Shown here: piece after piece, positions 28,904 through 43,600 of the stretch
How the letters are laid out: every line of letters starts with the position of its first letter
Position numbering within the stretch: the first letter of the stretch is position 1
Source of the DNA: Sipunculus nudus
Lineage: Eukaryota > Annelida > Sipuncula > Golfingiida > Sipunculidae
Assembly (NCBI GenBank): GCA_026874595.1
Contig: CM049307.1
Location: 40,370,362 to 40,434,361 of the forward strand
DNA length: 64,000 nucleotides
Direction of reading: 5' to 3'
Translations under genes and position numbers: made by a program
The notes under the pieces: model-generated
Seen by the model: only the letters and a program-made list of their open reading frames with translations
The model's database searches: none
What the model was told of the DNA's origin: nothing

Positions 28904-31900
28904 CTCTGAAGAAAAAAAACACTGTAAATTCACAACAGTCTGTTTCCCGTGAAACGACCCGATCATCAGGTCAATGTGGTTAGAATGAAGCTAACGGCGT
29001 GGTTTGAAAATCCTAGACTTTACGAGATTACGAGATTATGCTTTGTGCGATTCGGGGCGGGGGGGGGGGGGGGGAGGCAGGTGAAAGGCTGACACTGATC
29101 CTATTGTCCTCGGGGGCACACTAGGATTGGTCGGGGTACACGTGCGATATTGGAACATAACAGGGCAAAGAGGTTATTTGTGTTTTAATGTTTATATATA
29201 ATACAAAGATATATACCAGAATGCTCAATTAGCATATTAAACTGATGTGTAATAGGGTCTTGGAAGCAGTGAACATATCAGTAGTATACATATGATATAA
29301 ATACACATATACTATATATATAACGGATTGAAGTCATTTAATAACTTTTAAAATAATTAGCAGTAAACACACGTTACCTTAATTAACTTAATATGAATTT
29401 ATAGATTGGCATAGCAAAAAGAATGTTTCTGCACATTCTAATACCCGACTTTATGTAAATGTCTAAGTCGATGTTTGCCAATATAAAAAAAAGTTGTTTG
29501 TGGGCTCAACCTTTTGACGACAAGTAGAATAGGCGTGGCTTTCAGGTGACTGACAGGTGCCCTCAGAATATTTCCAAGTAGTCTTGAATGCAATACGCTG
29601 ACCGCCTCCGCGCAGCCCGCAGAAATGAAAATAGACTCCACCAGGACACTGAAGGCTGGGAAGAACAAGCGAATGCTTTAAACCAAATGAAGCAATATTC
29701 TTTTGAAGCATTTCTTTATGACCGTTGCTCTTTTGAATGATAAAATATTTTTCAATCAGCAATTGCACTGAATCCACTTAAAACGCAAAGACTAATTTAT
29801 TCTTACGTGATTTGCATAGAACTTTTCTTAATATTTTCTCTTTTCTATTCAATCGGTGACCGAGTATAAATGAATTATTAGAGTTTCTCTTTAGTTTCAA
29901 TCGGAAATAATGATTGAAGAAATTAAAATTTAAGATTTATTATTATTATTAATATTATTACTATTATTATCATCTCCTCACCTTGCAGTACAAAGAGTGC
30001 TCCATATATTCCAATTAGAAAATCCCGCTTGTCAGACTTTGAGACGCCATATTGTGACGGGTCGTCTGTCCAAAGACTAAGCCAAATGTACGCGCCCAGT
30101 CTTGCCGCGGTGCCAACAGCGAAAAACAGGCATGTAGTGACGGTCTGGCAGATGCCGTATGCCTTGATGTAGGATGATACCGTGTTTGATGCTAGCTCAG
30201 ACTCCTAAATGTACAAAACCCGTCTTATATTTACCTGTGAGTGATGTGTTGTAAAATGAAAGGTCTGAATTGTGGTCACTTTCGGCCTTTCTTTTAAAAG
30301 TGGGAGTTGCCCAAATTTTTAGGACGTTGACAGGAGACCATCAACAGAAAGCAAGGATACAAGGAATTTTTTGAGTATTGAGAATAAGTCTATTTACAGT
30401 ATAGTATAAAATATAGTCTGTTACAAGGATAACAGTTAAATCGATAGTTTGGTGACTGAAAAGGATGTCCTTTACTTAAGGAAGGAAATAATCTTATAAT
30501 TAGACCAGCTGTGTATTAAATATTGACAAAACTACATATTCTTTTCATTATATCTTGGCAAACCGGCAACTCCAGACATCCACGTACCGATCATACATTC
30601 AAAGCTTTTTGGCTGGACTTATTATACGCCTTGAATAATTATGCAGGACTTTACAAATGACCACCATATGGTCATTTTTCTCATATACACTATTTGGGAA
30701 TCCTATGTATCCATGCCATTTTGCGAGTATGTTTACGTCAGAGAGGAACATTCTATATAGTAAAAAGGAAAGAAATTAGGCATACTTGTGAGTTGTAGCT
30801 GTCAGCCTCATGTTTCAGTCTGTTCATCAATCGTGTATTCTCCAGGCCCTTTTTCAGCTTCCTTTTCTGTCCTCTGCTTCTTGTGCCCATGGGGATACAA
30901 TTACGAGTTCCAGTTTAACAGTTTTATTAAATATATGTTAAATCAGTATAAAAATCATTACTTTGAATATAATAGTAAAATAATCTCTTTATTCAGTTGA
31001 CTACAACTCTCTCGATTTGTTTTTGACGATTTCAAAAACTTGCTCAGAACCCAAAGAACCTTTATTCTACACATCTATATATAATGTACAATTTTTTAAT
31101 CAAGGCATCGAACTGGCATGTCTATCAGACAAAAAGCTATCTTGTGTTACACTGAACAGCTAATCTGATCAAATCTAATAAGTTATTGGCCTATGCCCGA
31201 GAGACAATCCTGGTAGTTATGAAAAAACGTACAATTAAGTGCCAAAATTACATTAAATGGATAAAGAAATTTCACTCACTGTGGAAGATGACTCAGCTCT
31301 TGAAGCTTTAGAGATAATTTTCTCGTGACACCTGCTGACGTTGGTAGCTGATCTTCTACCAACAAAAAAAATAAATATTGGTCATTTTCATTATTTCTAG
31401 AATATGCCCTAATCAGCTCTGTTGATGAAAGTCAAATCTTTAGAAACTAAACCAAATTTATCAAACAACTGAAAAGTTTATTTACATCTGGCTAAATTAT
31501 AGATTGTAATCTTTAGAAAGTAAGTACCAAATTTGTCAAACAAATAATAAAAGGTAAAATTGATTTTACATTTTTTATAGTTTGTCACCGATTATGAATT
31601 ATAGTTAGTTCTACAAATATATTTGTTAAGCGTCTGACATCACCATCCTGAGGAGGGGTTTTGGATATAAAAGTTCCGTACTTAAAATGAATAACATAAT
31701 GTAAAAGTATTTTTAATCAAATAAAGTGATTAAAATTACACTCTTCAGGCAGCGTTTATACACTGCAGTTGTTCTATATCTCCTTCGCTTTAACCGCTGT
31801 TTTGTATAGCAAGATTCTCCTGGTTTCACCACAATGACTGACACATGGCGAACAGTTGTAATCAGACAAATGAGAGCATGATATCGCATTTTGTATAAAA

Positions 31901-34900
31901 CTCCATGTTTTTAACCCATGGCACAACACTCAAGTTGGTCTGATTCTTGGCTCTGTGCCAGTCATGGTATTGAGACGCCGGTAACCCTGCTGACCAAAGC
32001 AGCGGTTAAAACGAAGGAGATATGGAACAACTTCAGTTTAAAACCGCTGCGTAAGGAATGTACCCTAAAATGCAATAAGACACGTTCCTATATCAAACGG
32101 TGTAATAAATACGAATATAATTTAACACAAACCGTCGAGGCTTGTTCGAGTCTCCGAGTCTTCACGCTTTAGGAGTCGGTTCAGTTCCTTTCCTCGCCTC
32201 ATCAGGTCATTATAGCCCCCCGTCTCTACGATGGTGCCTCCCCGCATCACCACGACTACATCCGCAGCTGGGAGATGGTCCTTGTTGCTGGTCACTAAGA
32301 TGCGCGTCTGAAACAGATAAACCAGATTAATACGTCGCAGGCGGTTCTCCGTCCTCGCTGAATTAGTGGGTAACTTTACACAGGCGAAGCAATGCGAGTA
32401 CAGTGGAACCCCACAATTACGACCACCCTGGGGACTGAGCAAAATGGTCGTAATTTGGGGGTGGTCGTATTTGTGAAACTCTTACCGTGGTCGCATATAA
32501 CACGCTGATATTTAATGTGTATCAGAGTTTATCTATTGCATATCTTTAATGTGAATTATAACAAAATATTTTACCTAGCGAAGGACCTTTATTATGAAAG
32601 TTTTTTTTGTGTGTGTGTAGCTGAACATATTTATTCATGATAAAAATTAATATACATGTACAAATACGTAGTGACTGATAATTAACAAAATAAATAACAC
32701 AAAGGAAATACGATTACAACCTACTGAATGCATATTGAACATAATACGTGGCTGTCATATATTTAGACTTTCGCTTGAGTATATATTGCGTGCACTTGAG
32801 TTTTCCCGACGCTAACCTGCTGAGTTTATACATTTTACTGACTGCTCAATACTCACTGTCAGTAAGATATGAACACATTTAGGATTAACTAGGTCGTTAA
32901 TTTTACCAATGAGGAACGAACAATATGTGATTAGTTGAAATATTAAGCCCACAACCCCACACTTAGGCTAGCTGTAATACAGGTGATCACTGAGGGGCAA
33001 TTAGCATCTGACCCCAGGTCGGACCGGCTCATTAAGTAATCAGGCCGATGGTTACCCTCTTTGATCTATAACCTACACCTCAACGAGTCTCAGCGAAGAC
33101 ACCGAGTCGGGAAGATATGCGGAACCAGATTAACCCTCGGGTTAAGAAACCTTGTTACCCGCTTTGATCTTTCGTTAAGGTGCCTGTGACAAGACGCAGC
33201 CATTGACTCGTGACAAATGTTGTTTCAGTACTTGTCGGCGGTGGTCGCATTAGCGGGGTCGCATCAGCGCTGGGGCCAGGAAATCTGGTCGTAATTCTGA
33301 ATTCAGGGGTGGTCGTAATTTTGAGTCATTTTTAAACATAAATAAACTAAAAACAATTCGGGACCAAGCAAAATGGTCGCAATTGAGGGGTGGTCGCAAT
33401 TGTGGGGTGGTCGCAAGGCGGGGTTCCACTGTATATATAAATACAATAATGATTAGGCAGACAGGCATATTTCATACACCCTTCCGCTAGAGGTTTTCAG
33501 CGCCGGAGGTCGTTTCTACTGAAAACGAACCTCTTCCCGTTAGGCACTGTGGGACGGCCCTGACTACTGTGAAACTTTAAAATCAAAATTTGTTACATAT
33601 CAATGAACACCTTCTCTTTACATTTCACATGCGCATGCTGGCAAAATATTACTTATTCCGTGAAGTCCTCAAAAACACCCATATTAATGTTATTGCTTTG
33701 AAACAATTCTTATCCAACGTACATGTCCGGACTACATTATCCTCTTCACAACATTCATGCCTACGCCATTTGTGTATTTAGGAGCCGCGGTGCATTGTGG
33801 GGGTAAGATTATGAAACCCATAAATACTCTTGTGAGTCCGATCCTGCTCAGTGTGATTGTATTATAAACAAAATATTAGGCACAAAAGTTAAGAGATATT
33901 ATATCACTTTAATCCTGAAAACCCAGTTATAAAAGACTACTAAAGATTTAACAAACCTTTTTCCTGAGAACGCCATTTATTATCTTGTCGTAGATGAAAC
34001 TGTTACATTCACTTCCGGCGGAAATATCGTCGATCACGAAGATGTCAGGATCACGATACATTGCCCGTGCCAGACCAAGTCTCTGCCGAATGTCATTGGT
34101 TGCGTTCTCGGCCTACATATAAGAAGAAAAATCGCAGTCAGTGAAGCAAGGTATACCAGGCCACATCAAACTCCATGCCAGTGTTGCCATTGCGCCTTGC
34201 GCTGTTTTTGACCAACCGACGTCAAATATAATCGCTATTTTTTGGAGGAGGGATCTTGCAATTTACAGTTGAGGAGTTAACAATAGTTTTCTCTTTAAAA
34301 CTTTTTACGCAGGGCGTGGACATTCAAGTACGTGTATATGTGTTATAATGTGTTAACATTTATTCCATGTATTATTTGTAAGCACAGCTGCATTATCTAA
34401 CCATTTTCAATTTTATGTAAATTTGTCGGATTAAGATTCTGTGATGGCCCCCAGCGGTGACATGTAAATACACGTACAATAGAATAACCATACCTAAGGT
34501 AAAAATATGTTTGCAAAAGGTTTTACGTATGAAATATTATGATTTAGTAGAAAAGCGAGGCGTGAAAATAATATTTAAAAATTGCCTCATTTATGGAATT
34601 GTATTTCTACCTAATAAAATGAACATGAAACGTTTATTTATTTTTGAACTTAAAAAAAAAGTGCTATAACTTTTAAAAAGACGAAACCTATGTTAATCAT
34701 TGTCCATAAAAAATACATAAACAAACCGGTCAATTAAATATTGTTCATTTAAATTTCGCTTTAAATCTTATTCATTCATAATTTATTCTAAAAACAAACT
34801 TTTCCAAGAGCAATTGCGACAATAATTTTAATAATGCCAGCTACCTTAAAACTGTTATCCATCATGTCGTCACCAAGACGTTTCTCTGGATCAGGTAGCA

Positions 34901-36318
34901 AATCACATGTTCTGATGACATCATTATATTTGCCCTCTTTTAATTGGCCACTCATGTCAACCATGATGTTCTCCTTTATGGTGGCGTCACGTATCCATGG
35001 AGACTGTGGCACGAGTGCGATGGTACCCTAAGATGCATACACATCCACTTTCTAATTTAAATATATATTTGTAATTTATATTGTAATATATAAATATAAG
35101 AAAGTTAATTGTATCTGTAAACAAAGGTTTCATATCTAAATTTTTACAACGAATAAATGAGTACATATACATGTAAAAATATTGGTAAAAATTACACTTT
35201 GATAACCGATGAAAGTATCACATTTAAAACTTAGCTAATAACAATTATGAATAACAAAAACAAAAAAAATACTAGTTATATTTTTCCAAGGCATTTTAGA
35301 CGTGAATCTCATTTGAGGCATTTTCATAGTGAGCCGGTTAAGAAAGTACATTTTAAGATATATCAATACAAGAGACGTTTTAAACGGGACTGAGTTGAGA
35401 GAATAATGAAAGATTAATAATATAATTTACCGATACTGAAGTGGTACCATTTAGTACTTCAAGTTCGCCCATGATGGCATAAAGAAGAGTGGTTTTCCCG
35501 CTGCCTGGTTCACCGACCACAGCCACGTAACTCCCTCGAGGTACACGCAAGTTGATACTGTAACGAATATTTATACAGATATAGTACACACGACTTTGCG
35601 AAGTATACTAATATCAAGTATTCATCAAGACAAAGAGGAAAGCAATTAGTTTGTTTATAAGGTTTGTTTATCTAATTATTGTATCATATTCGACGAAACT
35701 TTGTAAGGAGGTGCGCGATCCCTTGTTTTAACTGTGGTCTTCGTGATCTACTGGAACCAGACAGACCACAGCTAATTTCATACGGGCGGAAACAAGATTT
35801 TAATTTGATTAAAGGTCCCTTAGCCCCCTTGCACAGTGAATAATATGCACCGCGAGTGCTAGTATACTTTATACGCAACACTCACCTGCTGACATAAGGA
35901 AGTTATACAATTATAGACGCAAGATCCGGCGCTGCTTTTATTAAGCGTTATACCTGACTTTTGGGCCGAAAAAAAGGGTTGCGCGCCCCCTGCACCACGC
36001 TAAATTCGTCTCTAAAACCGCTGTACCATATATTTGTGAACGACAGAATATATAATACAGTAAAATTAGCAAATCTGTCGGTGGCTTGGAAGTGTGAATG
36101 AATGAACAGGTTATATACTCTGATAGTACAGGCGGGTCTGGAAAGCTCCAACTGAAGGTCCCCTGTCGGATTCTCACGGCTTCCCCTGTCAATAATAAGA
36201 GAGCTCATTGAGACAGGAGTGATAGTAATCAATAAAATACATATTGGATGGAATTTGCTTTTCATGATATTCTTATAGATCAAGGACTGTTAAGTCCTGG
36301 TTAATAATAATAATAAAA

Positions 36319-36358
<40 letters not shown>

Positions 36359-37612
36359 TGAATTATAAATCATTATTGTTCAGCAATCAACTTCTCTATG
36401 GACTCTAATTTCTTCTGTATAGTTCTGATTCCCGGTAATTTATAAAATCCCTGCAGCTGCTGGTGGTGTTTAGCTTGAATGTGAAGGCGTGGTCTGTATT
36501 AGAAACAAGCTTTATGAGTAGGACAATACAGCTTTTGAAGACTACTGGATAACTCAAAGTCCCCTGCTTGGTGAAGCTCTAAAAACTACGGACCATAAGT
36601 GGCCGAAAATGGCTATAGAAATGTTATGCATAGCTCTGACAATGATGTTTATTGTTGTTACTTGTTTCTCCAGGTTCTTATGGATGAAAATATTAAAATG
36701 TATGGCTGTATAAAGAGTATGTTTAAACATGCCACTCTTGTTATCTTGTATAAAAAGACTTACTTTGCATAGGAGGTTTCTGGACGGCCTCTTGGTTAAT
36801 CTCTTGTTTTCGCAGGAAACTTGTAATACGATCAGTGGATGCTCTCGACTAAAATAAATACACCTTTCTCATTGTTTGCCTTGGTGACTGATACAGGCCT
36901 TTACTTGGATTTTTTTAAAGGCACACATTTTTTATGAATCTAACATTTTGACAGGAAAATAAGCTATGCTTAGGGTGTAAAGGAACTTTTCCTATAACTA
37001 TCATACCTGTGTTAGACATCTAAGCTAACTACCATCCCTCTTAACTATCAGTGGACTGGCCCATTAATAGGCTACCCCTTTGGTAAGTATGCTGACTTGG
37101 CTTGGATGGGAAAAAAACTCACCTGTTCTCTAGCGCCAGTATTATTATACTGGGCCGCTTACCTAAGACATCACTTAGTCATATCACCATAACCTGTCAT
37201 GGGGCTATAAAATAAATCGATATAAAAGAAAGCCTTTTGATAGTATGCTTGGAGAATTAAGGTTAACGTACCTGCTTACAGTAAGTGATGACCGATGTAA
37301 AAATTGTCAAGGGGTAGGCCAGGATGTAGAACAGTGCCAGGGATACAAAAGCCCTCTCTGCATTCAGACTATCATCCGGTGATATCGTAATGAAGACAAC
37401 AAAAGAAACGAGCGACATCTGTGAATGAAATGTTTAAATTTGATTATTTTCGAGATGGGCATATAAAATAAATTGTATACTGCTAACCAGATACTTTAAT
37501 TGTCATCTTATATAACTACTATGCAAGCCATCTATACATATATTGAGGCATAAATAATTCGTGAAATTTTCCAAATAATAATATATAGCAAATTGTATGT
37601 GGACTATATGTG

Positions 37613-37661
<49 letters not shown>

Positions 37662-40600
37662 TGTGAATTAGATGCACAGACCAAATACGGTGACATTCTC
37701 CACATGACCGAGCTGCATGCCATCAGGTAGCCGCCCTGCATCAGCATGTTAAGCTCCAGGTCTCGGATACCCAGTAATTTGTCAAAGAACGCTGACTCCC
37801 AAGCGTACATTTTGATAACCTAAGGAGAAACATGACATATTGAAGTTTACGTGACAGAATGACGGAATTAATATATTAGTGAATGTTATTTAAAAAGTAT
37901 TAAAACTATAGTCTTTCTAAGAGTCTTATATGCGGACAGCAATGGAGAGTCCAAAAGGGGGATATATGTATCTGTTAGGAGAAAAAAAAAACGAATAAAA
38001 ATATAAAGTAAATTTGAAGATTTATATTTGTGATATTTTCATTGAGGAAAAGAGAACATGAAAATTGATGTCATTTTAAGAAGAGTTACGATCTTCTCCA
38101 TCATCAACACTGTAGCAGCTAAAGCCGACAAACCATTGCCAAGTTATCCAGAAATAAATATACGCGGCTAACCTTTATAACATTTAGTAGTTCCTCTAGA
38201 AGGTTCACTCTGCAGTCTTTGACCACTGTCTGCCGGATCTACACGGAAAGAAAACAAAGGCATCAAACATAAGTTTATCTGTAAATTTTGAACATTTATT
38301 GTGGCTCTACATTAAAATTAACATATAGGAACACATACAGGAACAGGAATATTCCCGAAATCTAGACCTGTTTATAAAGGATTTAACTCAATGATCAATA
38401 CGTATAATCCAGGATATTGTAACAACTAACAGGAATTTTTCTCTGCATGACACCTAAAAAATTTATGGATTTATGTGTTGGGGCCTTTACATTTTGTCTG
38501 GTACGCCTAACTTTCTGTGAATGTAGCAAGCATGAGTAAAATTAATCTACCGGAGTTTAAAGGAAAATTATACTGGCATCAGTTTCATTACCTGAAATTT
38601 CTTGATAAGAGCCATAATCCCAACGTTCATCGGAACTAGCAACAGACCAGCAGCGACACCAGCCAGAGCAGACGGCCCGAGTTCCCGCCACAGGAAGTAG
38701 ACGCTTAGCACAATGACAACCGGTCCTGACCACAGCATATGTAGGAAGCGCACGGCGTCCTGTAGCATATCCACGTCCTTGGAGGCCATGTGTAACAGCT
38801 GACCGGCTGAAGGGCAACTCTTTGACTCTGTGTTAATTCGAATAATCTGTGATAAAACATGAAGACAACTCATTTCTCAGCTTAAGCGGAAAATATGTTG
38901 ATTGATCACGGTGCCCTGCCAAGTTGCAAATTCATACAAATATCTATTATAGATATGAAAAATGGATAATTCAGGAGAAGACTGTGTATAGCTGAATCAA
39001 ACATCGTTACCTACTTTTATTTCTCAATCTTACAGAATAAGCAGACATGAGGTTTACTTCTTGCATATTTTCTATTCTATAACAATCATAATAACTTCAT
39101 ATAGACGCAATATAACGGTCTTTTAGATTGGTGCTTCTGTATCCTGTGAATTATTGTTGCCATCAGTATTACGGAGATGTCTAAACACAACAATATGTAA
39201 TCTTTCAGTTACTAGACTTAGGTGGGGCAGACAAAATGTTCTACGCCATTATAAAATATTCCATCCGCAACAAATATTAGGATTATTGAGTAATTAAACT
39301 ATTTCAATATTTTGATAATTGGATAAAGTGGTAACGTCATCAGAAACTACTTACTTTCCTGTGAATGGCGCCCAAACAGGCTGTTCTGATGCCCATGCCT
39401 GTCATAAAGCAGACGTTGGTGTACGCCTGGCCAAAAAGCGCGCGAACCTGAGCTGACAGAAAGAGGCCGAGACAGAGCAGGTAACCATGCCAATTCCACA
39501 GGTCACGTGACCCAATGTACACGATTAGCAGTCTGAAAAAAGAAAGACCACACTTAGGTTCTAAAAATATATAGTGAAAAGCATTCTCTGAATGAAGCTA
39601 CAACCCGTCATTATCATCTCTAGAAACATAACAATAATTATAATAATTTTTAATCTTTCAGTTCATTTACCAAATTTATTAAGAAAAATATTAACTATGG
39701 TTCTCGACCCACATTTTGTCTCAGTTTGCAATCATATTATGTTAGCGATGACCAAATTAACATATGGCTCCTGTGCCGTGCACTGAAACACTGAACTAAA
39801 GTTCAAAAAGCATTTAGAAGATGGGAAAAAATCTCCGAATACCAATAGTTGAGAAAATGTCCCCATAAAAAGGGTGCAAGTGATACCTTAAGAGCTGAGG
39901 GTTTATAAAGCCAATAATGTCGTAGCAGAATTTGTAGATTCCACCAAGCACGTATCTAGGTCCAAACATCCTCCAGATGACCTTGACAAGTGAAGGTCCA
40001 GCATCTTTGTCGATATCATTACAAGGGTCGTATTCTGCATTTCCTGGAGGAATAGGAACGTGCAGGCCGTTCATTTCAGTCTCTTCAAAGCCTTTATTGT
40101 CGTAAATCTGTCTGTAGAAGAAATAATCTATACGTTTTATAGCTTGGCAAGTTTTCACTAAAACTAGGTAACCAAAATCTTTGGCCAATCATGTTTTAAT
40201 CAGAAATTCTTCATACTTTTGGACCATAATTTTGTTCTGATGCAAAATGGTGGTAACTCGATGCGAGTCGAGTGGGAAATGTTGGCGGTTCTCTTAGAAA
40301 ATGTTGTCGTCACAATTACACATGCATGTTTTGGACTGTCTAAACTAAGAAGGATTTTCAATAAGAAAATATGAGTTTATATAAGGACAACTTCAATTTT
40401 AGTTTAACTCAGGAACACACACACAAATATATTTATATAATTTTGCTTGCGGTGTGCAAAAAGAAGCCTAAGGCAGATAGTTTACGGAGTAATAACAAGA
40501 GCAGTATTCTAGCTATCTAAAGGTGACTAACCTAGGTTTGTATGCCTCGAGCTCCCTTTGCCATTCTTCCGTAAACTTTTCCACCATATAATGCGTGCTG

Positions 40601-43600
40601 TCTTCTTGTCGTATGTCCCACAGATCTTTAAAACTTAGCTTTCTTCGGTACCCCTGTATAACTAACCTTAGATAAAAAAGACATTGCAAACAAACATTTC
40701 TATCGCTTTATAAATGATGTTTGTAGAAAACTTTGAAGGTAATCAACCAATCATCGAAATCATATACAGTCGAACCTGTCTCATGCGACCACCCAAGGGA
40801 CTGGACACAAGTGGTCGTAATAGACAGGTGGTCGTATTAGACAGGTCCTGAAAAGTTAGGAACTGTACAAATTTGATGACATGTATGACGGAAGTATGCA
40901 TATTAGTAGGCCTGCCACGTTTACATGACTAGGTTTCGATTTATTTCTGTCAAAGTTTACAGAGCGACATACCACTTACACGAAAGGCAATAATAGACTC
41001 TGTCAGTCCGCTTTACATCGTCGGTAAATCTGTAATACCGGTATATAAAAAAATATCACTTGAAGACGCGGAAACTAACGGGTATTCAGGTGGACTTTTG
41101 TTTGAAAAGTTTATGAGGGGTTTACTATTATAAACAAGAATCTTAACCTTTGGTTTTTAATTATACAGGGTTTCTTTTACATAAGATGTACACCGGCGTG
41201 CCGCCGGTATTGAATTTTAAATGACCCTTGTGAATATGCTCTCATTATTTACCGACGTTGTAACCACAGAAAATGAATGATCACCACGTGTTTACGCCAG
41301 ATTTGCATGTAACCTTTAGTTAATTGACCATAAAATGTTGATTTAATCTCGCTTTTACTCCTACGAGCGCACGACCGATGGTTTAGGTGACAGAACAAAT
41401 GGGACTTCACGTGTATCCGAATTGGTAAGCACGGTTAGAGTGACGACAGGTCATGTCATTTATTAGTTCTTTCAACTCATTTGCATAGCCCTAGACGGCA
41501 ATTCATCCGAATATTGCCGATTGGCTACAGTGCATAAAAGCGGGCCTTTAATAAGGCCTTACGGAAAATGCAAATGTTCAGGCCGTGTGGCAAATTCGAA
41601 CGATCTCAATTCAGTTCTTAGAACGATTAACGAACTGAAATTCGTAGCGGAGGCTACGTTCACAGCCAGGGAGCAGCTGCTTATCTTTCTTGTAGAACAT
41701 TTTTCATAAGTATGCGCTTTCTATAAAAAATTATTATTAAAAAACCCATATGAACGACTCAAAATTGTTTGCTGAATTCACTGGTCACTAACATCACTTG
41801 CTTCATAGGAACATCACAGATTATCCACACTCTGTAATAACGCCTTTCTTGACACACTGAATAGATCAAAGACAAACCACGGGCGCACAGGTCAAAGATT
41901 AACATCGGGGGACCTCCATTCATGTGTGGTCGTGTGAGCCGTTCACGTGGCCTAGCCGGGGCTGAGGGCCCAAGGTCGACCAAGCCTTCCCCAAACGGAC
42001 ACCAGTGAAACAACCAGCGGTGCAAGTCCTCGCAACCTCACGCATGGTCAATCAACCGACCAGCCAGCGCTGGTCAGTGAGCAGCTCAATGAGTGCCCGT
42101 TTCGGCACGTCAATATATCACTTTGGTCGGGTAAAACTGCCCGTAATCCATGAAAGCCAAATGGTCGTATTTTTATCTATAGATAATATAACGGAATTTC
42201 GAAAGGGACTGATATCAAGTGGTCATAACAGCCAGTTGCCCGCATTTCACAGGTGGTCGTTCAGAAAGGTTGGACTGTACATGTAATACCATAACGATGC
42301 AATCCATGCAATTACATTGTCCTTATATACATCACGATTTCAAAATTTCATTGAATAAATAAGCCTTAGGAGGAACGAGCGTAAAATTGGTTATATGTAG
42401 GACATTACAATATACAGCAATGTATAGAGTATATTATTAGCAAATACAAAATGACGTTCAGCTTTAAAATTCATAAATGTTAACTTTTGCAGTGAAATGA
42501 TGTACTCTTACCTTGCTACCCACAAGTAAAACCATCTAGAAAGCACTGATGCCTTCGCAAGGGGGCATTCGTTCTGAAAGTAAAAGTGTATATTGTCCTT
42601 TATAAATCTTTTTCAGTATGCCAAATGTTTGTTTTCTTTTCTTGTAGCATTTTAATTCCGCTATCGATCGTCTGTTGAGATCCTCATTTGTTTGACTAAG
42701 AATATTATGACCGGATATCCAGTAGGACAATAAGTCTGTTGTGTTTGGTCTTGGTCAAAGCATTTATCCTCACTTGATGCGTTTTTAGTTTAAAGAGTGA
42801 CTTCTTCAAGTTCTAATGGTGGCAAAATCATTAAGAACCAGTTCCCTTTTTTATTCAAAGAATATGAGATATCATTGAATTTCAAACTATTAATTTGTCA
42901 ATACGTCGAAATGATCCGACCTCATAGAGATGGTTGTTTCAGCAACAAAATCATTATAAAAGAAAACAACACAGAGACAGAGTGTAATATTCACTGAACC
43001 AACATGACAGAGATGAACGTTTGTCACCAAGGCATGTAAACATAAACACTACGGTGATTGATGCCTTAAGTCTGCATGTATTGGGTCAACGGCTTAAACG
43101 TATTCCTGTATGTTTTATGAGCTTATTAAATTTATCTTATTTTATCCTGTCATATTTCTTCACAAAGAATTGTGCAAAAAGACGGATGGAATATGACATA
43201 AGAGCTCTCCAGACCATACTCAATCTTTTCAGACATGGGGCCAAGCAGCATTTACTCTATCTTGGTCAACATCCAATCTATAATATATAAATTAACGGAT
43301 AAGGTGTTGGGAGTATAACATGCTTGTGCATGAGCCAAAAATACACTCTGTCGATGAATATTCGATTAAATTGTTACATGTCACGTTACCAGAATTTAAT
43401 AAATAATTCCCGACGGAAGAAAAGGAATTTACCTGTTCATAACTGAAATTTTCACTGTGTAACGGCTTGTCTTTCTTCTGTATTAGTGGAATACTTTCAG
43501 ACACCGTCTTTTTTTCTTTGAATCCTAGTGCTGAGGGGTCTGGAAACAGGTGTAGTATGAACTGTACCACCACGAGTGCGTAATACACAAAGAATGCTGC

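Noticed and set aside
28736-28966. Ile-Tyr repeat frames on both strands
   Set aside because: Artefact of the (AT)n run at 28857-28902.
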